Shown piece by piece: positions 1 through 12,918 of a stretch of 64,000 nucleotides of DNA (the first letter of the stretch is position 1; the number at the start of each line of letters is the position of its first letter). This DNA comes from Rhizophagus irregularis (lineage: Eukaryota; Glomeromycota; Glomeromycetes; Glomerales; Glomeraceae). The notes under the pieces were generated by a model, which searched no databases, had not been told where the DNA came from, and was given only the letters and a program-made list of their open reading frames with translations. Both the position numbers and the translations under genes were made by a program. The stretch spans positions 2,854,501 through 2,918,500 of the forward strand of contig NC_089456.1 of the NCBI RefSeq assembly GCF_026210795.1, given 5' to 3'.

Positions 1-3000
1 TTGAATTATCGAGTTGTAATGCAACAGTTTCTTTAATATAATTGACTTGAATTCCTCGATTCTTTGGACTAAAAACTGATAATTTTGAGGGATTTCCAAC
101 AATCATCCATAAAACAAAACATTTTGTTATATCGACGCTTGTTTCTTTGGATTTTTTTATTATCGCATAAAATCCATCGAAGTCATATAATCCAAAATTG
201 ACATAAATTTCTTCTGATTTTGTGTTATTTTCTGTTATGATCAATCCAAATACTTCATAATCTTCGCTTTCCAATGATAATCCAATATTTATACGTTTGT
301 AGTTCTCAATATTATTATTCTTCAAATCAGTTAAATCGGTAATTCCCGTCATTATAATTCTGTAATTATTTTTTAATACGTCATCTATTTTTTCTTGATG
401 TCCTGTTTTAAGAATTTTATAAAGAGGAATGATATTATCAAATTCAATAATTTCCAAATAATTATTTGTATTACGAATCCAATTATGTAAATCTCTTCTT
501 CCAATAATCCTTCCTTTCTGTGTTAAAAGGGATGATATATTTAATTTATCTAATATTTTAGATAATTCATGTATTTCATTAACATCATTAACATCATCAA
601 TATTAGGTAGTGTGAGATTTGGTAAAATACTTTTAAGAGATCTTCCTAATATAATTCTTTGTGGAAATAAATGACCATATTCGTTAAATACGTCCTGTAG
701 AGCTTTCAATGGCTTCATACTATTAAGTGCTTCTTCTATAGCTTTCTCAAATTCTTTCGTAGGTTTTATATTATCCGTATTTAAGAGAATTTCATATTTC
801 TCGCATTTGACTAGAACGTGATTATAACCCTCATAACCCTCATTATTATTATCATTATCTTCAATAAATGGAAGAGTGCTTAACTTTTTAATTGAAAAAA
901 TATTATTGGAGACTAAAGTAGATTCTAATTTTGTTGATGGTTTGATAATTTTCAAATAAGATCTATTATTTGATGTGATTTTAGGAATTTCAAAGAATTT
1001 AACAGGAATTTTCTTGTTAATTACCATTTCGTCATTTTTATTAATTATTAATCCATGAAAAAGGTTAAAATCTTTGATCCAACTAATCAAACTATCATTC
1101 ATCGCATCTCCAACCCACTTTTCTAAACTTAACTTTTCTTCAAAATTAGCGACTCCAGTTTGTATTTCTTTTAAAGTTTCGTCTTCATTTACCAATGATG
1201 TATCTCGTTCTGGTCGAGAAATGGGAATGAGTTCATCATAAGAAATTATATTACCCATTTTCTTTTGATATAAATTATTCATCCAATTAGTTAATTTTTC
1301 GTGAGTATTTAACTTTTCACCATCCAACGTTACTAATTTTGGTAAAATATTCAAGGTAAATAAACTGTTGAATTGAAATTCTGTAGGATATTTAGCTGAA
1401 TTATATACACAGTACAAATAAAACTTTAAAATGTTAATTTGTGTTGGAGTCGCTGAATTAAAATCTACGATAAATAATTGTCCACCGGTTAAAATTCTTC
1501 TTGCAAAGAAATCACCATACAATTCACGTAATTTCCTTTCATCGTTTGTATTTTCTATTAAAGATTTTAATAAATCCCCATTATAAATGATTTCAGCAAC
1601 TGGGAAATAAATGCAGGTATCTACTTTTAAATTATTATCTCCAGAATCAATACACGTGTATACTAAAGGTTGTCCCTTATATAAATTTACTTTTAGTTCA
1701 CCATCTTCAACAGCAACTCCTTTTATGCTTGGCATTATATCGGTCCCGTTTAGAACTAAACCATGATTTAACTTAAATTGTCTAATTATTTGTTGTGGCG
1801 AAGTCTTTAATATTTCCAAGGTAATTTTCGCAGTATGTGGATATGATGGTCGACCAGATGTTAGATCTGTTACTTGAGCGTTAAACTCTCCATTAATATT
1901 GGATTGTAATTTCAATTGAGATAAAATTTCGTAAATTTCATTAATTTCAGGCCTCAGATTTGGATCATCTTGCCAACACTTTTGGTAAAGTTGTAGATAT
2001 TTCGAAGGAGTATTTGCAACTGGTTTCTCTCTCACACCATTTAAAAGTTTATTCCTTATATGAGCTAAATCCAATACCTTTTGAGTATAGTCAGAAAAGG
2101 GAGGACGTCCATTTGACAATTCCCATAAAAGAATACCTAAACTATAGATATCCGATTTAATATCTAGCTCATAACTTGGATTGCGAAGATACTGTGGTTC
2201 AACATAAACTATTTTTTCAGATGTAACTTCTATCTCTTGTTTGAGTACTCTTATGTCCGTCATCATCGCTATACCATTATTAACCAATACGTTACGCGCA
2301 TGCTTTATGATTAAATAATGATCAATATCAATTAAGACAACAAATAAACCAAGAATAAAATCTAAAAATATTTATTTACCAAATTTCCATGAATTACATC
2401 GTACGAATGTAACCACATTAATCCACGAGTGATATCAAGCGCCATTTGTAGTTTGGTATCCCATTGTAATGTGCTAAACTTATTTTTCAAATAATCCCTT
2501 AAATTTCCTTCGTTTGCAAATTTCGATACTGACAAATAGTTGCCATTTGATTCTATTATTTAATAAGTAAATAATTATGCATGATAAACCGCAGCAAACT
2601 TTATTATTTTTATAAATTACAACACGCTCATCACTACGAACCTCTCGTTAATCCGAAAAAACCATTAATGTTGGAATGATCAATTTTACGAAATGCTTTT
2701 AACTATATAAATAATCATTTTTTAGTATTAAATAATCTTTTAAAATAAATAAATAAATAAAAATGTTATTCATACCTTTGTTATAAATTCTTTAAAATCA
2801 TTTTCACTAATCTGTGAATTATTCAATTTTTTTAATACGATGGTAATTTTTTCATTTTTCCAATTGGCTTTTTTCAAGATTTTGTGAATTTTTTTGTCAA
2901 TTTTCTCTACATTTTTAAATTCACTGTAATCAAAGTAATCGATATCCTCTTCTCTAATCCTTTCGTCAATCCATTCTTTCAAAAATTTCCTACATACATC

Positions 3001-6000
3001 ATCATGACCTAAATTATTAGTCATATCTAATTAACGTTAATAATATGTGATAAATAAATTAAACCAATTCTCAATATATAAAATTTACTTACTTGACGAG
3101 ATTTTTTCGTTAAAATTGCGTTCCGCTTTTTCGAAGTAATCCGAATTTAGTGTCGGAATTTCTAACTTTAAAATGTGATCTACTTTACCAATACTTCCCG
3201 CCTTGGAAGCCCCACTATGTAACCACGCTTTTAATTCGTAATATTTTTCCTGAAATACTTTATCCAAGTATTCTATCAGTATAAATCTTGACTGATCTCT
3301 TTTTTTCTTATTAATCTTATTTGTCTTTTTATCATCATCGTCAACAACAGAAATATTCGTTGGAGGATTATCCACATAAACGATATTTCTGCATAGTTTA
3401 GCAACTGCCCCACTTTTTTTATACATAGCACTGATTTCTCTACACAAGTCCTCTTTGTCTCTATTACATTCATCTTTATTCTTAAAGTTACTAAATTTAG
3501 TCCTCACAATAGTAACATTTTCATAAATACCGCTATCAAAAATAGCCTTCACTTCTTCTGCCGTGAATTTTCCGTCAATAACAAATAAAAATTGGCTTAT
3601 CCCTTCCGAAAATCTTATTATATTTTTATTTAGCTTAGCGGCCCCAGTATCAACCACAAAATATTTCGTTTCTTTTTTCAGTACATTGGCTAATGTAGAT
3701 TTACCACTATTAGTGCGACCAACTATTATTAATTTTTTAATTGTTTCTTTCTCTCCTTCTTTTAACTTAATTAGTTGATTAAAACTTTTAAATGAATTTG
3801 TACGAGTTGAAATCACGTCTAACTTAATATAATTTATTATTAGTATAGATTCATCTTAATATTGATTTGAAATAATTAAATAATTAAATTTACTAACCAG
3901 TCTCCACGGAATTAAAATTTAGTGCTGATTTTAAATTTCGTTCCAATACTGGAAATTCTATTTTCAAATTGCGTTCCACTTCTTCAGCAATATTTCCTAT
4001 GTCAATCTTATTTTGTAAATTATCCCATATTTTTAATTTGTAGTATTTTTTCCAGCATACTTTATCCAAGTGATCTAGTAGTATCTCTCTTGAATGGTTT
4101 CTTCTTCTTTTATTAATTCTAATCGTTTCTTTATCGTCATCATCACGAACAGAAATATCTACCGGAGGATTGTCTACGTAAACGATACTTTTACATAATT
4201 TAGCAATTGATTCGTTCTCCTTACATAAATCTTCTTTATCATTTTTGCATTCATCCTTATTTTTAAAGTTACTGAACTTAGTTCTCACTATTGTGATATA
4301 TTCAGCAATACCACTTTCAAAGATGAAATCTTTAAGCAAGTTAAACGTACTTGCTTCTTCCGCCGAAAATTTTCCGTCAATAACCCATAAAACTTGGTTT
4401 ATCCCTTCCGGCATCTGATAAATTATCTCTGCTATTTTTTCATATATGACTTTCTTTTTAGTTAACTTAATGTCTCCAATTCCAGTGGTATCAACTACTT
4501 GATATTTCGTTCCCTTCCATTCAAAATCTTTTATTCGGTAATTTTTTTTCTTATTAATTGAGTACTTGTTTCCTTCAGAATGACCAGCACCACCTAGTAC
4601 ATTAGATAATGTGGATTTACCACTACCAGCGTAACCAACCATTAATAAATTCCTCATTTTTACTTCTTCCGGTTGATTATTGGTAACGTCCTGTGTAGAA
4701 GTTAAATTCGTGTCTAATTAATATAAAAAACTATTAATAAAAATCATTTGAATGTTTACCAATGTATTTAAATTTACTCACTTATCTCTTTTTCTTTTTT
4801 CTCTTCTAGATGGAGGATTTGATCAATTATTAATCGAGAATCTAATAAAGTAAAATTTTTAAGTAAATTGTTGATTTTTAAATAAATAATAATAAAATAT
4901 AAAACATACATACATTTAAGCACATTATTACATTCGTAATATTTATTTTGACATATATTCTCCAAATGGGCTAGTAATATTTTTCTTGATTTTCTTCTTA
5001 TTTTCTTATTATAATCAATTCTTTCTCGATCATCATCATCATTAACAATGATATTTGTCGGAGGATTGTCTACATATATGATACCACATGATTCAACTAT
5101 TTTAGCAATAGTTTCACTTTCCTTACACATTTGAGTTGTATCTTCTTTACACTTGTTTATATTTTTAAAGTTACAAAACTTTGTTCTCACAATTGTAGTA
5201 TATTCAACAATACCGCTATCAAAAATTATTCTTTTAAATAAATCAAACGCTTCTATTTCTTTTTCCGAGAATCTTCTGTCAACTACAAATAAAACTCGAC
5301 TTATCCCTTCTGGCGTCAAACGGATTAATTCATCGTACAATATTTTCTTTTTCTTTTCAATTGAACCAACTCCAAAATCAATCACACGATATGTCGTTCC
5401 ATTCCATTCAAAAATTTTATCCTGAAAATTTTTAAAATCCCTGGCTGAATATTCACTTTCTTCAAAGTCATTAGTATCGCATAGTACATTGGATAATGCG
5501 GATTTACCACTACCACCATAGCCGATTATTAACAAATTTCTAATTTTTCCTTTTTTCCTTTCTTCATCTTAATTGATCGTCGTAGAGTAATTAATAATAA
5601 TAAACTATTAGTAAAATCTATTATTTTTAAGTCTAAATTTATAAAATTACTAACCTGTTTCAATAGAATTATTATGAAATCCAGGTATTATTAATTCAGA
5701 TTTTCTACTATTAATATTATTTTCCGATTGATTAAATTGTGGTTGTAAAACTATTAATGGTAAATCAGGAAATTCATCGGTTTTTAATTTAAATAAAATA
5801 TCATATACTTCATCAACATTAGGTCTTGAATCTGGATCACCATTCCAACATTTTTCATAAAGTTGTTGATATTTCAAAGGTGTACCTTCAATTGGTTTTT
5901 CCCTAAGATTCTGATAACTAATATGAGAACCTAATAAAAGTCGTGAATATCCAAGAAAAGGAGGATGACCACTTGAAATTTCCCATAATAGAACGCCTAA

Positions 6001-6912
6001 ACTATAAATATCGGATTTTTTATCTTTTTTGTAATTAATAATTTTAAAAAGTTGTGGTTCATTATATTCAACCATTCCTATTCCATTACCCAATGAATTT
6101 GTTGAATTAGTCATAGGTTCTGATAACTGTTTAGATGTTCCAAAGTCTGCAATCATTAATCTATTATCATTAACTAATATGTTTTTTGCATGCTAAGAAA
6201 AAAATAGAAAAGAAAAAAGATAAATTTAAAATCAATATAATTAACAGAATATAATCAACAGAAAAGATAAGACAACAATAATTTGAATCATTATATTACC
6301 AAATCTCTATGAATTATTTGTTTGAAATGTAAACATTTCAATCCACATACAATATCCAAAGCCATCTGAATTTTATCATTCCATTGAAGAAATTTAAAAT
6401 TATCTTTTAAAAATTCTCTTAAATTTCCTTGATTAGCATATTGTAATACCATTGCATACTTATTTGACGAAGGTTCTAAAAAAAATAAGAATAAAATTAA
6501 TAAATTAAAATTAATTTTATAAAAGTTTATTCGTTAATATATAAACCTTTTGTAACTCCAAAAAATCCGGTTACGTTCGGATGAAAACTAACTTTCTTTA
6601 AGTTCTTTAACTTAAAAAAAAAAAAAATTATTTTAAAATCATAAAAATTTTTGAATATATCAACTTAAAATATACTATTAAAAATAATATTACCTCCTTA
6701 ACAAACTCGTTTAAATTATCTTCATCAACTGAGGGATTATTTATAAGAGTTTTTAATGCCGCTTTAATTGCACAACTTTTCCAATCAGCGCTTTCTACAA
6801 TCCCGAATGATCCATTTCCAATTTTTTTCACTTTACTGAACTCGCTATAACCAATATAATCTATCTCACCATCATTTATTTTTTTGTCAATCCATTCGTT
6901 AAGTGACGTCAT
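1..6912 (-). CDS. Gene A: kinase - three AIG1-like GTPases - pseudokinase - MACPF-like module (3' partial)
   Basis: Multi-exon gene whose 3' end lies beyond the window start. Start at 6912 (MTSLNEW) is chosen because it matches paralogue B at 17436; an upstream in-frame Met at 6969 is possible. Order in the protein: N-terminal kinase lobe (GNGSFG, exon about 6700-6912), HPNV exon near 6550-6600, HRDL exon 6300-6480, ADFG and WEISSGHPPF exon 5650-6190; GTPase 1 (GYGGSGKS, 4774-5560), GTPase 2 (GYAGSGKS, DTTGIGD, 3893-4657), GTPase 3 (GRTNSGKS, 3085-3816); second kinase-like segment (2770-3024, about 2640-2690, 2380-2546 with HGNL in place of HRDL, then TD in place of DFG near 2265); then the C-terminal module (about 1800 to 1). 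The open frame runs to base 1. Unlike B, an intron at about 5560-5655 separates the kinase exon from GTPase 1. Likely a cytoplasmic signalling or sensor protein; the function is inference. Confidence 0.75.
3085..3816 (-). other. Gene A GTPase domain 3, partly degenerate
   Basis: P-loop GRTNSGKST is intact, but the segment between P-loop and switch is shorter than in domain 2, and the G3 motif reads VVDTGAAK instead of DTTGIGD. The downstream TIVRTKF and VDNPPTNISVVDDDD blocks are kept. It may bind nucleotide without normal hydrolysis (inference). Confidence 0.65.
3893..4657 (-). other. Gene A GTPase domain 2 (AIG1/GIMAP-like)
   Basis: Best-preserved GTPase copy of gene A. It has P-loop GYAGSGKST, the G3 motif DTTGIGD, the hydrophobic strand INQVLWVIDG, and the family block VDNPPVDISVRDDDD followed by a basic NKRRR segment. 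Together these support nucleotide binding and probably hydrolysis. It is flanked by introns at about 3830-3900 and 4715-4780. Confidence 0.7.
4774..5535 (-). other. Gene A GTPase domain 1 (AIG1/GIMAP-like)
   Basis: Domain-level annotation inside gene A. P-loop GYGGSGKS lies at the start of this stretch, followed by a body shared with the other GTPase copies: EGISRVLFVVD, YTTIVRTKF, a VDNPP block and a D-rich DDDD stretch. The DTTG-type switch motif seen in GTPase 2 is degraded here to IDFGVG. An intron around 4800-4920 splits the C-terminal end, as in the paralogue. P-loop NTPases of the TRAFAC/AIG1 type are the closest family by pattern; a search was not possible. Confidence 0.65.
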
Positions 6913-8952
6913 ATTTAAAAAAGTGTTGTCTTGAATGAATCCTAGGTTTTCGGGCAAATTTATATACACAGCTGCGATGTAATACGCAGATCAGATACAC
7001 ATGAATTAGTGCTCATTGACAGACGTCACAGATAACACAGCATACATCTCGATAACATCTGATATCAGTTTAGACATGCATTTTTTTACAATCGGCCATT
7101 TTTATACCGTTTAATGAAGTAATTTTTATAATCTCGCATATACAAAAAAATACCGGCCCTTTTTTTTATAACAAATTTTTTTAAAACCGACTTTTTTTAC
7201 ATAAAGAGCAATTTTTAATGTTGATTTTCAAGAAATTTTTTTTCAGATAAGCGAATTTACTACTTTAATATATTTTATCAAAAGATGGATGCCTTATATG
7301 TTTCGTAATTTTCTTTTCCTCAATGTATCGATTTTCTTATATTTTACCCCATTATACCGAATTTTCCCGCTATACCGAGTGATTCGTTATAGCATTAACG
7401 AATTGTCTCATGACGAAGGCCAGACGCCTACTTCGTTATATCGAGGGTTGACTGTACATTGAAATAAAATAATGATGACCACGCGCTAATGAAATACGCG
7501 AAAAATTGGTTGATACTGGTTACGATCCGGATCTAAAAGAACTGAAGAATAATGATGTTATTTATGCGTTATTATTTATCGTTTTAAAATATATTCTCAA
7601 AATAGCGCATCAAAAAAATTTTTAGATGGAATCATGATGAAATTTAGAATTGTACTGCAAAGATGGTGTAATAACTAGGGATGGAAAAAGTTCGGGTTGA
7701 GCGACTTGAGTCGTTTCGTTCCATTATTCGGTTTGTTACATTATTCCAAATCGGTTTTAATAAAATTTTGATATATACTGACTCGGATCTGGAGTTCTGG
7801 ACCGGAATGACAAAAACCGATTATGAAACCGAACCGGTTTTTCTGTAATTATTAATTATTTTAATATTAACAAATTCTTAAACCAGGAATATCTACTTCG
7901 TACAAAAATATGAATTTACAATTATTGCTTAAATTAATTTAATAGGTCCGATTGTTACATATTTACATTTTAAATATTTACTCGACACAAATTACGAAAA
8001 TTTTCTCGTGTCTTCCGCTCCACCTTGTAAAAAAAGTCGATCCGTTTTTTATATTTCATCTTTTTTCCGTAAAAGGCCGGAATTAATAACCTTATATCAC
8101 AGAATTTATCGAATTATTTTCATTTTCCGTGAATGAATCCGTGAAGGCTCATTTTTACGGAGTTTTTACAGAAATAACGGATAAAATTTTTTATAGGGCC
8201 ACCGATATGAAAGAAGCAATTTCTGGTAAAAGATTATAACATGTGGCAGTTGTGGCACGATGATAGCCAAGCACTCAATATCGAACTTAATATATACCAT
8301 AGTGTCCAACAGTAACTACATATATGTTAAAAAAATTGGATCCAAGGAATATTTCTTTTTTATAAAGTCCTATTACAGAAAAAAAATTGTGCACAACCTT
8401 CGGATCACAAAAAAATCTTCTAGAGAGTCCTGGCTGTTTTATTAAGATAGAGTCATATATTATGCAATTTGATATGCAGCTAAAAAGTTAGACATAATTT
8501 CCATTTGATTCGTAAAATAGTGTTAAAGGTAACATTCATTCATGTAGAAATAATGCACGTGAGATGAATTTTAAATAAGTAACACGAACAAAGAAAAAAA
8601 AATATGGTTGATAATCAAGAGGATTCTTTTTGTGTAATGGTTTAATAAGTGTAACAAATTTAAAATAACGTAATGAAAGTTTAATAATCGCGAATATTTA
8701 TAACCGATTGAAAATCTATCTAATAAATTAATTTTTTGTTCTTTTTAGTTTAGGAATTCGCATATTTAGTTTAGAATTAGATTAGTTTTAGGATAGTTTA
8801 GATAGTTATAAACTTAGTTATACGGTTTAGTATTTTATGCTAAGCTCTAGGTATTTTAAATTAATTATGTAAATTTTCTAAAATTTGAAAATAATTAATA
8901 AAATGCGTTACTATTAAAAAAAAAAAAAATATATAATAAATTAATGATCTTA
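6913..8952. other. Spacer upstream of gene A with repeat debris
   Basis: No convincing gene. It contains a pogo-type terminal repeat at 7431-7455 and a stretch rich in CGGTT/AACCGG words (7680-7850) that recurs near 17880-18360. A sequence ending in TTTTTTATAGGGC at 8190-8205 matches the right end of the element near 43979. A 61-residue open frame at 8260-8445 has no recognisable domain and is not annotated as a gene. Confidence 0.5.
7431..7455. mobile_element. Solitary pogo/Tigger-like terminal inverted repeat
   Basis: The sequence TTCGTTATATCGAGGG followed by TTGACTGTA matches the usual end of pogo/Fot1/Tigger elements (inverse CAGT..AACCCTCG), with a TA-containing border. I found no matching left end or transposase within several kilobases, so this is a fragment or one end of a strongly decayed copy. 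The preceding ~100 bases repeat CCGAATTTTCCCGC-type words and may be subterminal sequence. Confidence 0.5.
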
Positions 8953-9108
8953 AAACTAGGAAACGGGAACCGTTGTAAGTCCGGAGCGAAAAACTAAAAT
9001 TTGTGATTTCATTGGGTGACGATCACGTGGCGGACAGAGAAATTCACGTGATCGATTTTTTTTTCATAGTGCGTAGACATATATTTTGTCCTTCGCTTCG
9101 CTCCGGAC
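8953..9108. repeat. Small inverted-repeat element, copy 1
   Basis: Begins AAACTAGGAAACGGGAACCG, then GTCCGGAGCGAA, and ends TTCGCTTCGCTCCGGAC, giving a GTCCGGAGCGA/TCGCTCCGGAC inverted pair. The interior has paired CACGTG-containing words and ATAGTGCGTAGACATATAT. No coding capacity. It looks like a MITE or SINE-sized non-autonomous element. Confidence 0.6.
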
Positions 9109-9114
9109 AATAAT

Positions 9115-9308
9115 AAACTAGGAAACGGGAACCGTTATAAGTCCGGAGCGAGATATAATAAATAAAGATTTAGCGATATTCTACTAATTAGCAGCATAAC
9201 GCCTTGGAATTCCTGGACAGAGAAACTCACGTGATTGAAAATTTACACGTTATTTCCATAGATCATCATAGTGCGTAGACATATATAGTCCTTCGCTTCG
9301 CTCCGGAC
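9115..9308. repeat. Small inverted-repeat element, copy 2
   Basis: Second copy 6 bp after the first and in the same orientation, with the same AAACTAGGAAACGGGAACCG start, GTCCGGAGCGA, the ATAGTGCGTAGACATATAT block and the TTCGCTTCGCTCCGGAC end. It is about 40 bp longer owing to an interior insertion around 9155-9200. The head-to-tail pair suggests tandem duplication or insertion next to a pre-existing copy. Confidence 0.6.
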
Positions 9309-10290
9309 AATTACTGGGCGGTTCATTCCAACCGAAGTTATCTACACAATTCTATTATTTGAATATCTCGTCTGTCCGATCATCCGATATATACATAAGA
9401 AATTCACCTGATAACGGATATCTGTCAAGATCCGGATGACGGATAAACAGAACATTTAGTGCTCTTTGTCATACAAAGTCACAATAGCTACAATACAAGT
9501 GTTCGACATCCGAGAGACACAGGAAGAAAAATAGCAAATTATCATTTTTAAAAAATACGTACAATTTATTAAAATTACAATAAATGTCTTAATACAATTT
9601 TATACTTTACATACAATATATACATTTAAACTTGAAATGACATCAATCTATCGTTCTATCAATAATATAAATAGCAACTAATAATTTGTCTTGTACTATC
9701 TAATATAATTCATATAACATTGAAAATATCCAGACGTAGTGGTTCTTGTTATAAAGCATAACTATGTAAGCCGCGGCGTAATTGAAATCAAATATACTAT
9801 TTTGATGTGAACTTCGGCTCTTAAAGTTCCGTATCCATCCCAATTAAAAACCAATACGTGAAAATATGATATAGACTCTTTCAATTTCATCAGAATTATA
9901 ATCAATTCTGAAAGCATAATTCGAGAAAGATAAATGACTTATATAATTCCCGATTTCAATGAATGATTCAAATCATATAGTAAAAGTGGAAAAACTTATT
10001 AACCTGTTGATAGATATCGTCAGATTCAGAGCATCAGAACAACCATCAAATTCTTTAATAACCTTTTTGATTTTTTTTTTTGATACTATCACATGACTCA
10101 GTAACAAATTCTTTACGTTCTAACTTCTAAGAAATCTAAACTTTCAAGAGAATATCATATTTTTGATCATCTATTCACGTCAATTGCGGCTTCAGCGGAT
10201 ATAAATTGATAAAACCATATCTTACAAATCTTGAACCTATTATTCCAAAGTATTGTATCGTTTGTTATTAAAGGAAAGAAATCGTTTCCG
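9309..10290. other. Spacer 3' of gene B
   Basis: AT-rich sequence between the twin repeats and the stop codon of gene B. It probably holds the gene B 3' UTR. I see no open frame, RNA gene or terminal repeat here. Confidence 0.4.
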
Positions 10291-12918
10291 TTAAATAATT
10301 ACTTTAGGACTGAAATCGTTTACAACTTCAGTTGTTATGCTCGTATCTAAAGGATATTCTACTTCTTTTTTTCCTTTTGTATGATCAATCTTTAAATTTT
10401 TGTAATTCGTAGACATAACGCAAATGCGTAATTCTACTTCAACAGTATCTATTAAAGAATCACGAGAATCACGAGAATCACGATGAATTTTTTGACTATT
10501 AGAACCTATACTCGTGTTTGAAATAGAATCACTACAAGTTGGTTTGATTACTTGAACATTAATATTAGGTTTATGAGGGCAATATGCGTGAACGGAAAAC
10601 AAATGCCCTTTATATCCTTGGAAAGGAATCTTTTTGTGATAGTTTGAGTTATCGAGTTGTAATGTAACAGTTTCTTTAATATAATTGACTTGAATTTCTC
10701 GATTCTTTGGACTAAAAACTGATAATTTTGAGGGATTTCCAATAATTACCCATAAAACAAAACATTTTGTTATATCGGCGCTTGTTCCTTCGGATTTTTT
10801 TATTATCGCATAAAATCCATTGAAGTCATATAATCCAAAATTAACATAAATTTCTTCTGATTTTGTATTATTTTCTGTAATGATCAATCCAAATACTTCA
10901 TAATCTTCACTTTCCAATGATAATCCAATATTTATACGTTTGTAGTTCTCAATATTATTATTCTTTAAGTCAGTTAAATCGATAATTCCCGTCATTATAA
11001 TTCTGTAATTATTTTTTGATATATCATCTATTTTTTTCTGGTGTTCTGTTTTGAGAATTTTATAAAGAGGAATAATATTATCGAATTCAATAATTTCCAA
11101 ATGATTATTCGTATTACGGATCCAATTATGTAAATTATTCTTTTCAATGATCCTTCCCTTCTGTGTTAAAAGAGATGAAATATTTAAACTAACAATTGAT
11201 TCGAGTATTTTATCATCATCATTAACGACATCAAATGTATTAGATGGTGAGAGATTTGGCAAAATATTTTTAAGAGATCTTCCTAATATAATTCTTCGTG
11301 GGAATAAATGACCATATTCGTTAAATACGTCCTGTAGAGCTTTCAATGGCTTCATACTATCAAGTGCTTCTTCTATAGTTTGCTCAAATTCTTTCGTAGG
11401 TTTTATATTCTTCGTATTTAAGAGGATTTCATATTTCTCGCACTTGACTAAAACGTGATTATAACCATCATGATTATTATCATTATTTTTAACAAATGGT
11501 AAAGTGCTTAAATTTTTAATTGAAAAAATATTATTGGAGACTAAAGTAAATTCTAATTCTGTTGATGGTTTGATAATTTTCAAGTAAGATTTATTACTTA
11601 GTGTGATTTTAGGAATTTCAATAAAGTCAACGGGAATTTTCTTGCTAAGTAACATTTCGTTATTCTTATTAATTATAAAACCCTGAAAAAGGTTAAAATC
11701 TTTTGTCCAACTAATCAAATTATCATTCGTAACATCTCCAACCCACTCTTCTAAACTTAACTTTTCTTCAAAATTAGCGACTCCAGGTTGTATTTCTTTA
11801 AAAATTTCGTCTCCGTCTTCCAATGATGTATCGCGTTCTGATCGAGAAATGGGAACGAGTTCATCATAAGAAATTATGTTAACCATTTTCTTTTGATATA
11901 AATTATTCATCCAACTAGTTAATTCTTCGTGAGTATTTAATTTTTTACCATCCAACGTTACTAGTTTTGGTAAAGTATTTAAGGTAAACAAACTGCTGAA
12001 TTGAAAATCTGTAGGATATTTAGCTAAATTATATACACAATACAAATAAAACTTTAAAGTATCAATTTGCGTTGGAGTTGCTGAATTAAAATCTATGATA
12101 AATAATTGTCCACCGGTTAAAACTCTTCTTGCAAAGAAATCACCATATAATTCACGTGATTTCTTTTCATTGTCGAAATTTTTTTCTATAAAGGATTCTA
12201 ACAAATCACCATTATAAATGATTTCAGCAATTGGAAAATTGATGCACGTATCTATTTTTAAATCATTCTCTTCAGAATTAATACACGTGTATACTAAAGG
12301 TTGTCCCTTATATAAATTCAATTTTAATTCACCATCTTCGACAGCGACTCCTTGTATGCTTGGCATTATTTCGTACCCGTTTAAAACCAAACCATGATTT
12401 AATTTAAATTGTCTAATTATTTGTTGTGGCTTAGTATTAAATACTTCCAAGGACGATAATCGATTAAACATTACTTTATCAAAAAGCCTATCATTATCAA
12501 GAGTTGAAGAACTTTTACCGTCTATTACTTGAGTGTTAAGCTGTTCATCAATATCAGATTGTTTTTCCAATTGAGCTAAAATTTCATAAATTTCAGGCCT
12601 CAAGTTTGGATCATCTTGCCAACAATTTTGGTAAAGTTGTTGATATTCAAAAGGAGTATTTGCAACTGGCTTCTCTCTCTCCCCATTAAGAAGTTTATTC
12701 TCTACTCTAGCGAAACCAAATACTTGTTGGATATAATCGAGGAAGGGTGGACGTCCACTTGACAGTTCCCACAAAAGAATGCCCAAGCTATATACATCAG
12801 ATTTTATATTTCTTTCGTAATGTGGATTGCGAAGATACTGACGCTCAACATATGCTATATTTTCGGATGTAACTGTTACCGCTTGTTTGAGTAAATTTAA
12901 GTCTGTTATTGTTATCAT
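10291..12918 (-). other. Gene B last exon: pseudokinase C-lobe plus MACPF-like module
   Basis: 875 codons. Residues 1-130 are a kinase C-lobe (SDVYSLGILLWELSSGRPPF, DDPNLRP) that begins with TDLNL instead of DFG. The rest is the shared module: LYKGQPLVYT near residue 205, a KEFEQ...MKPLKALQDVF helix, then NEYGHLFPRRIILGRSL, which fits the MACPF signature (aromatic-G-[TH]-H...GG-like). Next comes a LLTQKGR...NWIRN...IIEFDNIIPLYKIL block aligned with the MACPF-like gene at 44196 (GGKHP...AWIESL...CIEFKDPVSVFKLL), and a final beta-rich tail with VNFGLYDFNGFYAII. Assignment to MACPF rests on this motif pattern only. Confidence 0.6.

Noticed and set aside
1960..2160. 66-codon forward frame
   Set aside because: Antisense to the pseudokinase part of gene A; no support.
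3276..3778. Short frames on both strands over GTPase 3 of gene A
   Set aside because: Shadows of the GTPase coding sequence.
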